Source: Pseudomonas sp. P8_241 (GTDB lineage: Bacteria > Pseudomonadota > Gammaproteobacteria > Pseudomonadales > Pseudomonadaceae). Taken from it: a DNA stretch of 64,000 nucleotides. A program made the position numbers and the translations under genes. The notes beneath the pieces were generated by a model. It did not search any database, was not told the origin of the DNA, and saw only the letters and a program-made list of their open reading frames with translations. The DNA lies in NCBI RefSeq assembly GCF_034008315.1, contig NZ_CP125377.1:4276501-4340500 (forward strand). The letters are read 5' to 3'. Position 1 is the first letter of the stretch. Every line of letters starts with the position of its first letter. This document shows, one piece after another, positions 11,253 through 19,529 of this stretch.

Positions 11253-11663
11253 GGAAACATCCCCACGTCTGAAAAGAATGCCGCACGCAGGAAAAGCGCA
11301 CGGCCAAAAATAGCGGCAATGCCGAAGGTGAAACCAGATGACCCACGTTGAAATCCCTAATGAGCAGTGCACTCATTCAGCACGAAGCGTCGCAAGAATA
11401 CTGGAACGACAGGCGTATCGTCCTGCATGGCGTTCGTCATAGGCTGAAGGAAAACGCCCTTCCTGCGGCCAGAAATTATGGACTATCAACTTCAGGGAAA
11501 AAACCGATCAAGAAAAACACTTTTCCTACATATCACACGCGAAAAATTGCTTTAGATAAACGTGGCTCACCCACCAGTGAGGGTGATTCTAGAGCAGCGA
11601 TGCGCTTCCAGACTACCCGTAAACGACGTACATACGTCGGTAAACTCATGAAAAGGACTTCAT
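11253..11663. other. 411-base intergenic region with a 16-base palindrome
   Basis: No convincing gene. The stretch is AT-richer than its surroundings. It contains CGACGTA-CA-TACGTCG (11625-11640), a perfect inverted repeat 23 bases before the next start, and TCACCC-N8-GGGTGA near 11567-11586. An open frame from 11348 has no ribosome binding site or protein-like composition. Confidence 0.5.
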
Positions 11664-11909
11664 ATGTGTACGTTGACACACTTCGCCCATCCACTTGCAC
11701 CTGCCACTGGAGAACATTCGACGCTGCATTCCGTGCTGCTGTCCTTCCATCAGCCACCGTTTGAAGAACCGCACCAGCCCCGTTTTCAGGTGATATTGGC
11801 GGGCAAGGCCTTTTTCCATATCAAGGAAATTTCCACGGGCTGCGTCAGAGGTTTCCGGGCCAGCCATAACGAAGCCTGTGCCCTTGCCCGGTTTCTTGAG
11901 TCACATTAA
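11664..11909 (+). CDS. small hypothetical protein
   Basis: An 81-residue protein starting at an ATG preceded by AAAAGGA at good spacing. The second half (RFQVILAGKAFFHIKEISTGCVRGFRASHNEACALARFLESH) reads like a small folded beta-beta-alpha domain; I believe similar short proteins occur in other Pseudomonas but cannot name a family. The first half is His/Pro-rich and less protein-like. A palindrome just upstream could be its operator. Confidence 0.55.
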   Translation: MCTLTHFAHPLAPATGEHSTLHSVLLSFHQPPFEEPHQPRFQVILAGKAFFHIKEISTGCVRGFRASHNEACALARFLESH

Positions 11910-12007
11910 TGACTCACCCGCGCCGAATGTGCCAAGAGCTGTTTTCACCTGCCCGACGACTTAACAACCGCCGACAGGCAACTACTGCCATACTGCCCGC
12001 CCAATAA

Positions 12008-12035
12008 AACGCGGCCCACCAGGCCGGGCCGCGTT
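12008..12035. terminator. GC-rich hairpin, terminator-like towards the left
   Basis: A 10-bp perfect stem (AACGCGGCCC / GGGCCGCGTT) with an 8-base loop. On the minus strand it is followed by TTTATT, so it would act best on leftward transcripts; on the plus strand no T-run follows. It sits between two plus-strand small genes. Confidence 0.5.
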
Positions 12036-12071
12036 GAAGACAACAATATATTTACAAGGGAAGGCTGTTAC

Positions 12072-12302
12072 GTGACGGAATTTGATATCGGCGAGTTTTT
12101 TATCCGGGGCGAAGCCAGAGTAATCGATGGCGAGTTCCAAGCGGTCATTGTCATGCGCGCCAAACCACCACTAAAGACCGTTACTTACCATCAGGTCGAA
12201 AAAGATCGCTGGTTCAAAACCTCGGACATAGCGGCCCTTGCCGCACAGGCATCGGCCATTGAATTGAAAGCTGCCGTGGATGCCGGGGCGTTGAAAGCCT
12301 GA
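12072..12302 (+). CDS. small hypothetical protein
   Basis: A 76-residue protein with a GTG start, preceded by a purine-rich AAGGGAAGG about 8-16 bases upstream. N-terminal half alternates in a beta pattern (FFIRGEARVIDGEFQAVIVMRAKPP), C-terminal half is helical and Ala-rich (DIAALAAQASAIELKAAVDAGAL). Not recognised. Codon use is like the neighbouring genes, which supports it being real. Confidence 0.6.
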   Translation: MTEFDIGEFFIRGEARVIDGEFQAVIVMRAKPPLKTVTYHQVEKDRWFKTSDIAALAAQASAIELKAAVDAGALKA

Positions 12303-12435
12303 GGTCTGGTTTGCGGTCTATGCTCATTGCTGCGTTTGAACATCGCGATCGAACTCCTCAAGCGCGGCCTCCTCAGATGCAATGAAGCCGCGCTTTCGTA
12401 TCCCGACGCGACCGATCACTTGCAAGGAGATGAAG

Positions 12436-12669
12436 ATGGAATCACCGACCCACGACTTGAAAGGCTTGTTCGACCAGCTCGGCCTGGACTCCAATGACAA
12501 TGCTATCGACGATTTCATTGCCAGCCATTCCCCTCTGCCCGACGCCAAAAAACTCATTGATGCCGAGTTCTGGTCGCCGCAACAGGCGGCCTTCCTGAAA
12601 GAGCAACTGCGCGAAGACGCTGACTGGGCAAAGGCAGTCGATGATTTGAATCTGCGAATGCACCAGTAA
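12436..12669 (+). CDS. DUF2789 domain-containing protein
   Basis: A 77-residue soluble protein beginning MESPTHDLKGLFDQLGLDS and ending in LREDADWAKAVDDLNLRMHQ, the pattern of the DUF2789 family common in gamma-proteobacteria. The ATG at 12436 lies seven bases after AAGGAG; the ATG at 12430 is too close to that site. Function unknown; length is normal for the family. Confidence 0.85.
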   Translation: MESPTHDLKGLFDQLGLDSNDNAIDDFIASHSPLPDAKKLIDAEFWSPQQAAFLKEQLREDADWAKAVDDLNLRMHQ

Positions 12670-12683
12670 TCCCGACTACGGAC

Positions 12684-12887
12684 TCAATGCAGGCTGTCAG
12701 GGGCACGGGCATTCAATTGCGCCATCCAGGCAGCCTTGCACTCCTCGGCTTCAGTACGGCTGGAGAATGCCGTGCCGCGACGCTCGCCGTTGAGCAACAC
12801 CACCCAACACACAGTGCGTCCCAAAGCACGTAGCGTGGCGGGCACACCGCTGCCAATCATGACCGCGACATCGACTTTGCTTTGCAT
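12684..12887 (-). CDS. small conserved hypothetical protein
   Basis: A 67-residue protein (MQSKVDVAVMIGSGVPATLRALGRT..) with a good ribosome binding site (GAGAGG, five bases before the ATG). A beta-type segment TVCWVVLLNGERRGTAFSS is followed by an acidic helix TEAEECKAAWMAQLN. No recognised domain. Convergent with the DUF2789 gene. The region upstream is AT-rich and contains TTAGCAACCTAA, a possible regulator site. Confidence 0.65.
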   Translation of the reverse strand: MQSKVDVAVMIGSGVPATLRALGRTVCWVVLLNGERRGTAFSSRTEAEECKAAWMAQLNARAPDSLH

Positions 12888-13047
12888 GTTGACCTCTCAA
12901 CTTCATTAGCAACCTAACTAGTAGATATGTTAATTAGTTTTCCAAAGAGGAAAAAGCGATCACTCTGCACAGCTTTGTTGCTCAACCCGTAACAATTGTT
13001 GAGCGCCTACTCCGTCACACTCAATTTTTACAGGCGCGCAAAAGCAA

Positions 13048-13105
13048 GATCGCAGCCTCGGCAGCACCCCAATAGCCAGGCGCTGCCGAAAGCTGCGATC
13101 TTTTC
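13048..13105. repeat. REP doublet (GATCGCAGCC type)
   Basis: Inverted arms AGATCGCAGCCTCGGCAGC and GCTGCCGAAAGCTGCGATCT around a short loop, ending in TTTTCC. Lies downstream of the DksA-like gene and may terminate it on the minus strand. Confidence 0.8.
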
Positions 13106-13142
13106 CAAAGGCAGCCCTGTTCGAAGGGCTACCTCACCGTCA

Positions 13143-13547
13143 TCAAGCCTGACGCTGGTGCTTGTCGATTTGCTCGTGGCGTTCTTGAGCTTCGATGCAG
13201 TACTTGGTGGTCGGGCTGATCAACAGGCGTTTGAGGCCGATCGCTTCACCGCTGTCGTCGCACCAGCCGAAGCTGTCTTCCTTGATCCGCTCCAGTGCTT
13301 GTTCCAACTGCGGCAGCATGCGCTGGTCGCGGTCGATCGCGTTCACCAGCCAGGTGCGCTCTTCTTCCACGGAAGCCGCGTCTGCCGGATCGGCCGGGGT
13401 ATCCAGGCTTTCGATGGCGATGCGGTTCTGTTCGATGCGCTCATGAGTTTCGACTTTCATGTTCTGCAACAGCTCAGAGAAAAAAGCATGTTGCTCGGCA
13501 TTCATGTAGTCATCCGCCGGCATGGCCAGCAACTTGTCCTTTGTCAT
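13143..13547 (-). CDS. DksA/TraR-family protein with an incomplete zinc finger
   Basis: A 134-residue protein with an N-terminal coiled-coil (FFSELLQNMKVETHERIEQNRIAIES..) and a C-terminal DksA/TraR globular part. The zinc-binding site is degenerate: the positions of the four cysteines read C-D-D-S and C-I-E-A, so only the first and third cysteines remain. This resembles the zinc-independent DksA2 type of P. aeruginosa, which binds RNA polymerase with ppGpp and can replace DksA. I see no Zur-box-like palindrome upstream, so a link to zinc starvation is not supported here. The acidic DPAD tip of the coiled coil is present. Confidence 0.85.
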   Translation of the reverse strand: MTKDKLLAMPADDYMNAEQHAFFSELLQNMKVETHERIEQNRIAIESLDTPADPADAASVEEERTWLVNAIDRDQRMLPQLEQALERIKEDSFGWCDDSGEAIGLKRLLISPTTKYCIEAQERHEQIDKHQRQA

Positions 13548-13897
13548 TGATATCTCTATAAAAAAACGTGCATTAAGGCGAATAAGGGAGCGTTCCGGCA
13601 GACCGGAGCAGGTCAGCGCAAAGGCGCCGTTTGTTCAAAGCGCCACCCGGCACTCAATTTACGAGGGGCGGCAGTCTACGGCCGACTTGAGGCATCAGCA
13701 ACCGAAAAGACAGTGAATTTGTCCGACAAAGACCTGAAAATGCTCTGCGACAGGCTTTTGGGCGTTTATCGGAGTGCGTTTATAGCAAGAAATTCAATCG
13801 AGCGGCTTTATATAGAGGACAAACGGCTGCATTTGCAGCGCCCAGAACGTCAGCTAAGGTTGTCCCTCCCGAAACGGCCATATAAAGGAAAGGAACC
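13548..13897. other. 350-base divergent intergenic region
   Basis: Promoter region between the DksA-like gene and the GST gene. A GTG-started frame at 13713-13901 overlaps the GST start by four bases, but it lacks a ribosome binding site and protein-like composition; I do not call it a gene. No clear operator seen. Confidence 0.5.
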
Positions 13898-14509
13898 ATG
13901 AAGCTGATCGGCATGCTGGATTCACCTTACGTACGACGCGTCGCCATCTCGGCCAAATGCCTCGCCATCGCACTCGAGCATGACTCGGTATCGGTTTTCC
14001 GCCACTTTGAGCGATTCCAGCAGATCAACCCCGTGGTCAAGGCGCCGACGCTGGTACTGGACGATGGTGAAGTGTTGATGGATTCAACGCTGATCATCGA
14101 TTACCTCGAGACGTTGGCCAAACCCGCCAACACCTTGATGCCCAGCGAAGCGATCCCGCGCCTTCGCGCACTGCGCCTGATTGGCCTGGCCTTGGCAGCC
14201 AGCGAAAAATCCGTTCAGCTTTATTACGAGCGTAACTTGCGACCAGAGGACATTCAGTTCGAGCCCTGGGTGCAAAGGGTCGAAGGGCAACTGGCTGCAG
14301 CCTATGCGGAACTCGAGCGTGAACTGGAAAAGTATCCGTTGAAAACGGACGGTTCAATTGATCAGGATGGCATCACCCTCGCCGTGGCATGGAGCTTTAC
14401 CAATCTAGTGGTGCCGGACCAGGTGGATGCGGCGCAATTTCCGCGGATCGTGGCCTTTACCGCTTATGCCGAGGGGTTGGAAGTGTTTGTCAGCACGCCG
14501 ATCGACTGA
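13898..14509 (+). CDS. glutathione S-transferase family protein
   Basis: A 203-residue GST-like protein. The thioredoxin-fold domain (residues 1-80) opens with MLDSPYVRRVAISAKCLAI and has the glutathione-binding segment KAPTLVLDDGEVLMDSTLIIDYLE, where the cis-proline before T and the D-S pair are recognisable. An all-helical C-terminal domain follows. A good site AAGGAA precedes the ATG. Length and layout fit the family; the acceptor substrate is unknown. Monocistronic, followed by a REP element. Confidence 0.88.
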   Translation: MKLIGMLDSPYVRRVAISAKCLAIALEHDSVSVFRHFERFQQINPVVKAPTLVLDDGEVLMDSTLIIDYLETLAKPANTLMPSEAIPRLRALRLIGLALAASEKSVQLYYERNLRPEDIQFEPWVQRVEGQLAAAYAELERELEKYPLKTDGSIDQDGITLAVAWSFTNLVVPDQVDAAQFPRIVAFTAYAEGLEVFVSTPID

Positions 14510-14536
14510 TGATTCCTTTCGCCTGATCTGGCGTAA

Positions 14537-14600
14537 TCGCGAGCAAGCTCGCTCCTACAGGGGGATTGGAGTCTCCCGTAGGAGCGAGCCTGCTCGCGAA
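14537..14600. repeat. REP doublet (GCTCGCTCCTAC type)
   Basis: TCGCGAGCAAGCTCGCTCC followed, after about 20 bases, by GGAGCGAGCCTGCTCGCGA in inverted orientation, between the convergent GST gene and the 24-residue peptide gene. Confidence 0.9.
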
Positions 14601-14638
14601 AATTGCCGCCTCACCCAAAGCTTGAAGCGGCGGTGGAC

Positions 14639-14713
14639 TCAATGCACAAACAACGCAATCAGAATAATGATCGGGATTGGTACACCGAGAAAAAACAGCA
14701 GTAATGAGCGCAT
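14639..14713 (-). CDS. 24-residue hydrophobic membrane peptide
   Basis: A complete minus-strand frame encodes MRSLLLFFLGVPIP and then a run of aliphatic residues ending in ALFVH: a single membrane helix with one N-terminal arginine. A strong AGGAG site lies eight bases before the ATG. Small proteins of this pattern occur widely in proteobacteria next to envelope-stress genes, though I cannot name a family with certainty. It lies 15 bases after the stop of the PhnA-like membrane protein gene, so it is probably its operon partner. It is too short for routine gene calling. Confidence 0.75.
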   Translation of the reverse strand: MRSLLLFFLGVPIPIIILIALFVH

Positions 14714-14728
14714 GGTGATTCTCCTGGG

Positions 14729-15661
14729 TTAGCGAACAGGTGGGGTGGTCACGTAAGTGTCGGTTTCCAGATACACCACGGCATCCCGACGACGACCGCC
14801 GAAAATCGCGGCGAGGCTGGCGAAGAACGCGCCGGCCAGCAGTGCAACGAACATCCACAACGTGCTCATGGCAGCCACTTTGGCGGCAGTGTCCGCCGCC
14901 TGTTGCGCGGCAAGTTTGGCGTCGGCCACAGCTTTCTGGGTGCGGGCATAGACTTCATCGACCCGACGTTCAGCATCCTCCTGGGTCAGGTTGGTCCGTT
15001 GTGCCACCAGTTGTGCCAGGTAGGTGCGGTCTTCAGCGGCCAATTGCCCGCCATTGTTTAGCGAACGTACAAAAATGCGAGTGACCGTCCCACGCGCGGC
15101 ATCATCGCTGACGGCTTCCGGACGATCATCGCGAAACAGGCTGTCGATGAAGTAACCGTACTGATCGCTATCGGTTTTGCCAGCCGCCGTGCCCGCGACT
15201 TGAGTCACTGCACTGGCAGCGCCTCCTGCAACCTGCGCCCCGGCCTGCACACCGCCGCTGACGAGACTGCTCACCGACCCGGCCACCAGCGTTGCGGTGA
15301 CCAGGGTCGCCACGCACCAGGCGAGAAAACCATGGGCCGTGTCGCGGAAATACACTTCATCGCCGTGCATATTCGCCCACTTCACCCGCAGACGTCCGGC
15401 GATGTAACCGCCCAACCCGGATGCAATGATTTGTGTGAACGCCAGCCAGACAATCGTTGAAATGCCCAGACTTTTGGCGCTCACGCCTTCATGAGCCCAG
15501 GGCGAAACCGCCGAGAACCCCAGACCGAAGCCGAGCAGGACCAAAATCAGCGATAGCGCCGCCGCCGCAGCGGCCCCGGCGAAGATCGCCCCCCAGGACA
15601 CGCCCGAGACCGTGCTCGACTCTTCCACGGCAGGATAGAAACCATCAGAGGATCTATTCAT
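14729..15661 (-). CDS. membrane protein with long helical periplasmic/cytosolic insert (PhnA-like)
   Basis: A 310-residue protein. Three or four membrane segments in the first half (VSWGAIFAGAAAAAALSLILVLLGFGLGF; IVWLAFTQIIASGLGGYIAG; GFLAWCVATLVTATLVAG), a long Ala-rich helical, probably coiled-coil region (residues about 200-265, with repeated A/Q/K patterns), then a final hydrophobic hairpin near residues 265-288. Proteins of this shape are annotated PhnA-like or hypothetical in Pseudomonas and rhizobia. Function unknown. It precedes the 24-residue peptide on the same strand and is divergent from the response regulator, which may control it. Confidence 0.75.
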   Translation of the reverse strand: MNRSSDGFYPAVEESSTVSGVSWGAIFAGAAAAAALSLILVLLGFGLGFSAVSPWAHEGVSAKSLGISTIVWLAFTQIIASGLGGYIAGRLRVKWANMHGDEVYFRDTAHGFLAWCVATLVTATLVAGSVSSLVSGGVQAGAQVAGGAASAVTQVAGTAAGKTDSDQYGYFIDSLFRDDRPEAVSDDAARGTVTRIFVRSLNNGGQLAAEDRTYLAQLVAQRTNLTQEDAERRVDEVYARTQKAVADAKLAAQQAADTAAKVAAMSTLWMFVALLAGAFFASLAAIFGGRRRDAVVYLETDTYVTTPPVR

Positions 15662-15903
15662 TGTTGTATCGCTCCAGGCAGAAAAATGGTGTTACAACTC
15701 TCACTCGAGTGATTGCAGTCGCCGTGCCAGTCGCGGACTTTGAATAAATCGCTATATTTTAATCATTTATAAAGTTTGAACTTCCAGTGTTCATGCAATA
15801 TGCAACGAACCGCTCAAGACAGCGGGTTTTCTGCATTGACCCCTTCGTGGTTGTCCATGAACTTTTATTTAGAAAACCTGCGGTCATTTCTTGGCAAAAT
15901 GCC

Positions 15904-15917
15904 TCACAACGTTGTGA
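15904..15917. promoter_or_regulatory. candidate operator, perfect 14-bp palindrome
   Basis: TCACAACGTTGTGA is a perfect palindrome ending 21 bases before the ATG of the response regulator. It is well placed to be an operator for this gene, but response regulators of the OmpR family usually bind direct repeats, so the binding protein may be another one. Confidence 0.45.
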
Positions 15918-15938
15918 ACACTTGAATCAGGCCCGCCT

Positions 15939-16622
15939 ATGACCCGCATCTTGACCATCGAAGACGACGCCGTGACCGCGAGGGAAATCGTCGCCGAACT
16001 GAGCAGCCACGGCCTGGAAGTCGATTGGGTCGACAATGGCCGCGAAGGCCTGGAGCGCGCCGTCAGCGGCCACTATGACCTGATCACCCTCGATCGCATG
16101 CTGCCCGAACTGGATGGCCTGGCGATCGTGACCACTTTGCGGACCATGGGCGTGGCGACGCCGATCCTGATGATCAGCGCCCTCTCCGACGTCGATGAGC
16201 GAGTGCGCGGCTTGCGTGCCGGCGGCGACGATTACCTGACCAAACCCTTCGCCACCGATGAGATGGCCGCGCGGGTCGAAGTACTGCTACGTCGACAAAA
16301 TACCGTGACCGCCCAGGCCACCACGCTGCGGGTGGCAGATCTCGAGTTGAACCTGATCAGCCACGAAGCCAGCCGTGACGGCCAGCTGCTGACGCTGCTG
16401 CCCACCGAATACAAACTGCTGGAATTTTTGATGCGCAACACCGGACAGATCCTTTCGCGCATGATGATTTTCGAAGAGGTCTGGGGCTATCACTTCGACC
16501 CCGGCACCAACCTGATCGATGTACATATCGGCCGTCTGCGCAAAAAGATCGACCCGCCCGGCAATGTCCCACTGATTCGGACCGTGCGAGGCTCCGGTTA
16601 TGTCATTGCCGAACCCGTCTAA
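15939..16622 (+). CDS. OmpR-family response regulator
   Basis: A 227-residue DNA-binding response regulator. The receiver domain has the acidic pair at residues 9-10, phosphorylatable Asp52 (ITLDRMLPELDG) and Lys102 (YLTKPF). A winged-helix domain occupies about residues 130-225 (LLPTEYKLLEFLMRNTGQILSR..IDVHIGRLRKKID..IRTVRGSGYVI). It overlaps the sensor kinase gene by 23 bases, so the two form a two-component pair. The stimulus is not evident; the divergent membrane protein gene is a plausible target. Confidence 0.93.
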   Translation: MTRILTIEDDAVTAREIVAELSSHGLEVDWVDNGREGLERAVSGHYDLITLDRMLPELDGLAIVTTLRTMGVATPILMISALSDVDERVRGLRAGGDDYLTKPFATDEMAARVEVLLRRQNTVTAQATTLRVADLELNLISHEASRDGQLLTLLPTEYKLLEFLMRNTGQILSRMMIFEEVWGYHFDPGTNLIDVHIGRLRKKIDPPGNVPLIRTVRGSGYVIAEPV

Positions 16623-17994
16623 GGGCTGGCGCTCTTCCAGCAGCCGCTTGCTGGCGCTCTACAGTTCGCTGTTCGTGATCTGGAGCGGGATTCTCATGGG
16701 TGTCATGTACTACGAGGTCTCCGCGTACCTGGATAACCTGGCCAAACACTCGCTGATGCAACGCCAGCACCTGTTCTCGCGATTTTCCGGTGAACAACTG
16801 GAAGACGTTCTTGCCGTCAGCATGACCTTCGACATTCGCGGCATCGATGCCTATGGCCTGTTCGATGCCCAACACCAATACCTCCACGGCGCGCTGCGTC
16901 ACATCCCCAAAGGCCTGCCGCTGGACGGCAAGATCCACATGCTCGGCGACTGCGCCGAATCCGACGACCCAACCCTGCCCGCCGACAGCTGCGACGCCGT
17001 GGCGACCCAGACCCGGGATGGCCGCTGGCTGGTTCTGATGCGGGACAACGGCTCGCTGTTCGCCGTGACCCGGATCATCCTGCACGCGTTGCTATGGGGC
17101 ATGACCCTGACCATCGTGCCGGGCATCATCGGTTGGCATCTGCTGCGACGGCGTCCGTTGCGGCGCATTCGCGCCATTCAGGCCAGCGCTGAAGCCATCG
17201 TCGCCGGCGATCTGACCCGACGTCTGCCGCTGTCGGATCGTCGAGATGAACTGGACATGCTCGCTGCGATCGTCAATGTCATGCTCGAACGCATCGAGCG
17301 TCTGATGCATGAGGTCAAGGGCGTGTGCGACAACATTGCCCATGACTTGCGAACGCCTCTGACCCGCCTGCGTGCGCAGCTGTATCGCATGCAGCAACAG
17401 GCGGGGGAAGGCTCATCGCAAGCCGCGCAACTGGACCTGGTACTTGGCGAAGCCGATACCTTGATGGCGCGTTTTCGCGGGTTGTTGCGGATCTCCGAAC
17501 TGGAGGATCGCCAGCGGCGTTCCGGCTTCGTTGAACTGGACCCGGTGCCGTTGCTGCGAGAACTGCACGAGTTCTACCTGCCCTTGGCAGAAGACGACAA
17601 CCTGGTGTTTCAACTGCACCTGCCAGCGTCGTTGCCAGCAATGCATGGCGACCGGGCGTTGCTGTTCGAGGCCGTGGCGAATCTGTTGAGCAACTCGATC
17701 AAATTCACCCCTCCCGGGGGTGCCGTGATTTTGCGTGGGGTCAATCAGGGCGGACATACTCGAATCGAAGTCCTCGACTCCGGCCCCGGCATCCCCGAGG
17801 CCGAACGCGAAGCCGTGTTCCAGCGTTTTTATCGCGCCGAAGCAGGCAATCAACAAAGTGGCTTCGGGCTGGGGCTGTCGATCGTCGCCGCGATCGTCAG
17901 CCTGCACGGGTTTACGCTGGACGTTGGCAGCAGCGAACTGGGCGGTGCACGTCTGGTGCTCGACTGTCGGGAGAGTCTGATTCCTCAAGCCTGA
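16600..17994 (+). CDS. sensor histidine kinase
   Basis: A 464-residue inner-membrane sensor kinase. Two membrane helices (about residues 17-38 and 158-178) flank a periplasmic domain of some 115 residues with two cysteines (GDCAES and ADSCDAV) that may form a disulfide. HAMP follows, then the HisKA box with the phospho-acceptor His248 (CDNIAHDLRTPLTR), and a HATPase domain with the N-box NLLSNSIKFT, DSGPGI and GFGLGLSI. The ATG at 16600 lies inside the regulator gene, giving translational coupling. Ligand unknown. Confidence 0.93.
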   Translation: MSLPNPSKGWRSSSSRLLALYSSLFVIWSGILMGVMYYEVSAYLDNLAKHSLMQRQHLFSRFSGEQLEDVLAVSMTFDIRGIDAYGLFDAQHQYLHGALRHIPKGLPLDGKIHMLGDCAESDDPTLPADSCDAVATQTRDGRWLVLMRDNGSLFAVTRIILHALLWGMTLTIVPGIIGWHLLRRRPLRRIRAIQASAEAIVAGDLTRRLPLSDRRDELDMLAAIVNVMLERIERLMHEVKGVCDNIAHDLRTPLTRLRAQLYRMQQQAGEGSSQAAQLDLVLGEADTLMARFRGLLRISELEDRQRRSGFVELDPVPLLRELHEFYLPLAEDDNLVFQLHLPASLPAMHGDRALLFEAVANLLSNSIKFTPPGGAVILRGVNQGGHTRIEVLDSGPGIPEAEREAVFQRFYRAEAGNQQSGFGLGLSIVAAIVSLHGFTLDVGSSELGGARLVLDCRESLIPQA

Positions 17995-18010
17995 ACACCG
18001 CTGTCCCTCT

Positions 18011-18101
18011 GTAGGAGCTGGCTTGCTAGCGAAGGCGGTTTCTCATTCAACAAACTGGTTGGCTGACACGCCGCCTTCGCGGGCAAGCCCGCTCCCACAG
18101 G
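18011..18101. repeat. REP doublet (GTAGGAGCTGGCTTGC type)
   Basis: GTAGGAGCTGGCTTGCTAGC and the inverted GGGCAAGCCCGCTCCCAC arm, separated by about 50 bases, in the convergent gap after the sensor kinase gene. Confidence 0.88.
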
Positions 18102-18120
18102 GTGATTGGTGTTTTGACGG

Positions 18121-18531
18121 TCAGACCGGGTAATTGGCCTGCAATGCCTCGAGCCCGCCCTGATAGATGCCGGTAAACAACGCCTCCACTTCCTCGTTGC
18201 TCACTCCCACCGGTTCAAACCTCCCAGACCAGGTCACCCGTGCGCCCTCGCCCAGTGCTTCGACCTTGATTGTCGCCAGATAATCGGTGGCCGGAAACGG
18301 CGCCTGCAAAATCGAATAGCTGTAGGTTTTCGCCGCGTTGTCGAACACTTGCAGGCGCTCGACCACCACCGCGCCATCGGAGGTTTGCAGATGACGTACG
18401 CGCCCGCCTTCGCTCAGTTCACTTTGGGGAATGAACGGAATCCAGTCCGGCAGCGAATTGAAACCGCCAATCAATTGCCAGACCTGATCGGCCGAAGCCG
18501 GGATGTCGATGGTTGCTGATGCCGTTGCCAT
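18121..18531 (-). CDS. SRPBCC-family (polyketide cyclase-like) protein
   Basis: A 136-residue START/Bet v1-type protein: starts MATASATIDIPASADQVWQLIGGFNSLPDWIP, the common beta-helix-helix opening of bacterial SRPBCC proteins, and ends with ARVTWSGRFEP and a long C-terminal helix. These fold around a hydrophobic ligand pocket. The second ATG (18531) has a GAGAGAG site at proper spacing. It lies 27 bases downstream of the SDR gene on the same strand and is probably cotranscribed with it. Confidence 0.85.
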   Translation of the reverse strand: MATASATIDIPASADQVWQLIGGFNSLPDWIPFIPQSELSEGGRVRHLQTSDGAVVVERLQVFDNAAKTYSYSILQAPFPATDYLATIKVEALGEGARVTWSGRFEPVGVSNEEVEALFTGIYQGGLEALQANYPV

Positions 18532-18558
18532 GTAATGCACTCTCTCGATGAATAAGGT

Positions 18559-19356
18559 TCAGATCGCCAGACTGTCGACGACACCGCCGTCGACCCGCAA
18601 GGCGGCGCCGGTGGTGGCCGAGGATAACGGAGAAGCAATGTAGGCCACCAGATTGGCGACTTCCGCGACATCGGCCACCCGCTGGATGATCGAAGTCGGC
18701 CGGGCCTTGCGAACAAAGGCGTCGGCTTCGTCCCGGGCACTGCGCCCGGATTCAGCGATGGCGTCCTTGAGCATGTCTTCCAGGCCATCGGTAAAGGTCG
18801 GCCCGGGAAGGATCGAGTTGACCGTCACGCCAGTGCCGGCCAGGCGTTTGGCCAAGCCATGGGACACCGCCAGGTTGGCGCTTTTGGTCACGCCATAATT
18901 GATCATGTCGGCCGGCGTTGCCACACCGGATTCCGAGGACAGGAAAATCACCCGCCCCCAGCCCTGCTTGACCATTTGCGGCGTGTAATGACGGGACAAT
19001 CGCACACCGGAGATCACGTTGACCTCATAGAAGCGCGTCCACTCGCTGTCCGGCGCATCGAAGAAATCCACCGTATTGAAGATCCCGAGGTTGTTCACCA
19101 GGATATCCGCACGCGGCTCGGCGACGAACAATTGTGCGGCGCCTTCGGCCGTACCCAGGTCCGCGGTCACACCCCGCAACTGCGCATCGGGCACGCTCAG
19201 GCGAATACTCGCCAATGCCTGATCGACCTTGGCCGTATCACGACCGATCACCACCACCGTGGCACCACACGCGGCCAGCGCCTTGCTGATACCCAGGCCG
19301 ATACCCGCGGTGCTGCCGCTGACGATCGCCAGCTTTCCACTCAGATCGATTTTCAT
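18559..19356 (-). CDS. short-chain dehydrogenase/reductase
   Basis: A 265-residue SDR of the classical type: cofactor motif GSTAGIGLG (residues about 13-21), NNLGIF for the NNAG motif, catalytic serine in FLSSESG, and the catalytic YGVTKS (YxxxK). The arginine in VIGRDTAKV after strand 2 suggests NADP(H). Start chosen at 19356 with GGAG seven bases before; an in-frame TTG two codons upstream is less likely. It precedes the SRPBCC gene in an apparent two-gene operon. Substrate unknown. Confidence 0.9.
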   Translation of the reverse strand: MKIDLSGKLAIVSGSTAGIGLGISKALAACGATVVVIGRDTAKVDQALASIRLSVPDAQLRGVTADLGTAEGAAQLFVAEPRADILVNNLGIFNTVDFFDAPDSEWTRFYEVNVISGVRLSRHYTPQMVKQGWGRVIFLSSESGVATPADMINYGVTKSANLAVSHGLAKRLAGTGVTVNSILPGPTFTDGLEDMLKDAIAESGRSARDEADAFVRKARPTSIIQRVADVAEVANLVAYIASPLSSATTGAALRVDGGVVDSLAI

Positions 19357-19529
19357 GCTCAAACTCCAGTGATGAGTTAACCGCGCCCTGACATTGGACT
19401 GTTGGGTCTTGGAGGAATTATTTGCCGGGAAATGGGTACCGCGTTCAATCCGATATCAATGATAGGCCACGTTTTCATCAGCGCAGCGCAGGTCGACGCA
19501 GTCGGGACTGTCGATGGTCGCAAACGCAC

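Noticed and set aside
11348..11764. 138-codon frame in the intergenic region
   Set aside because: No ribosome site, no fold-like pattern, and it overlaps the better-supported gene at 11664.
12324..12557. Minus-strand frame ending in an acidic peptide
   Set aside because: Antisense to the DUF2789 gene for most of its length; the GTG-started end of about 30 codons cannot be supported alone.
13713..13901. 62-codon frame overlapping the GST start
   Set aside because: GTG start without ribosome site and unconvincing composition; the 4-base overlap is likely chance.
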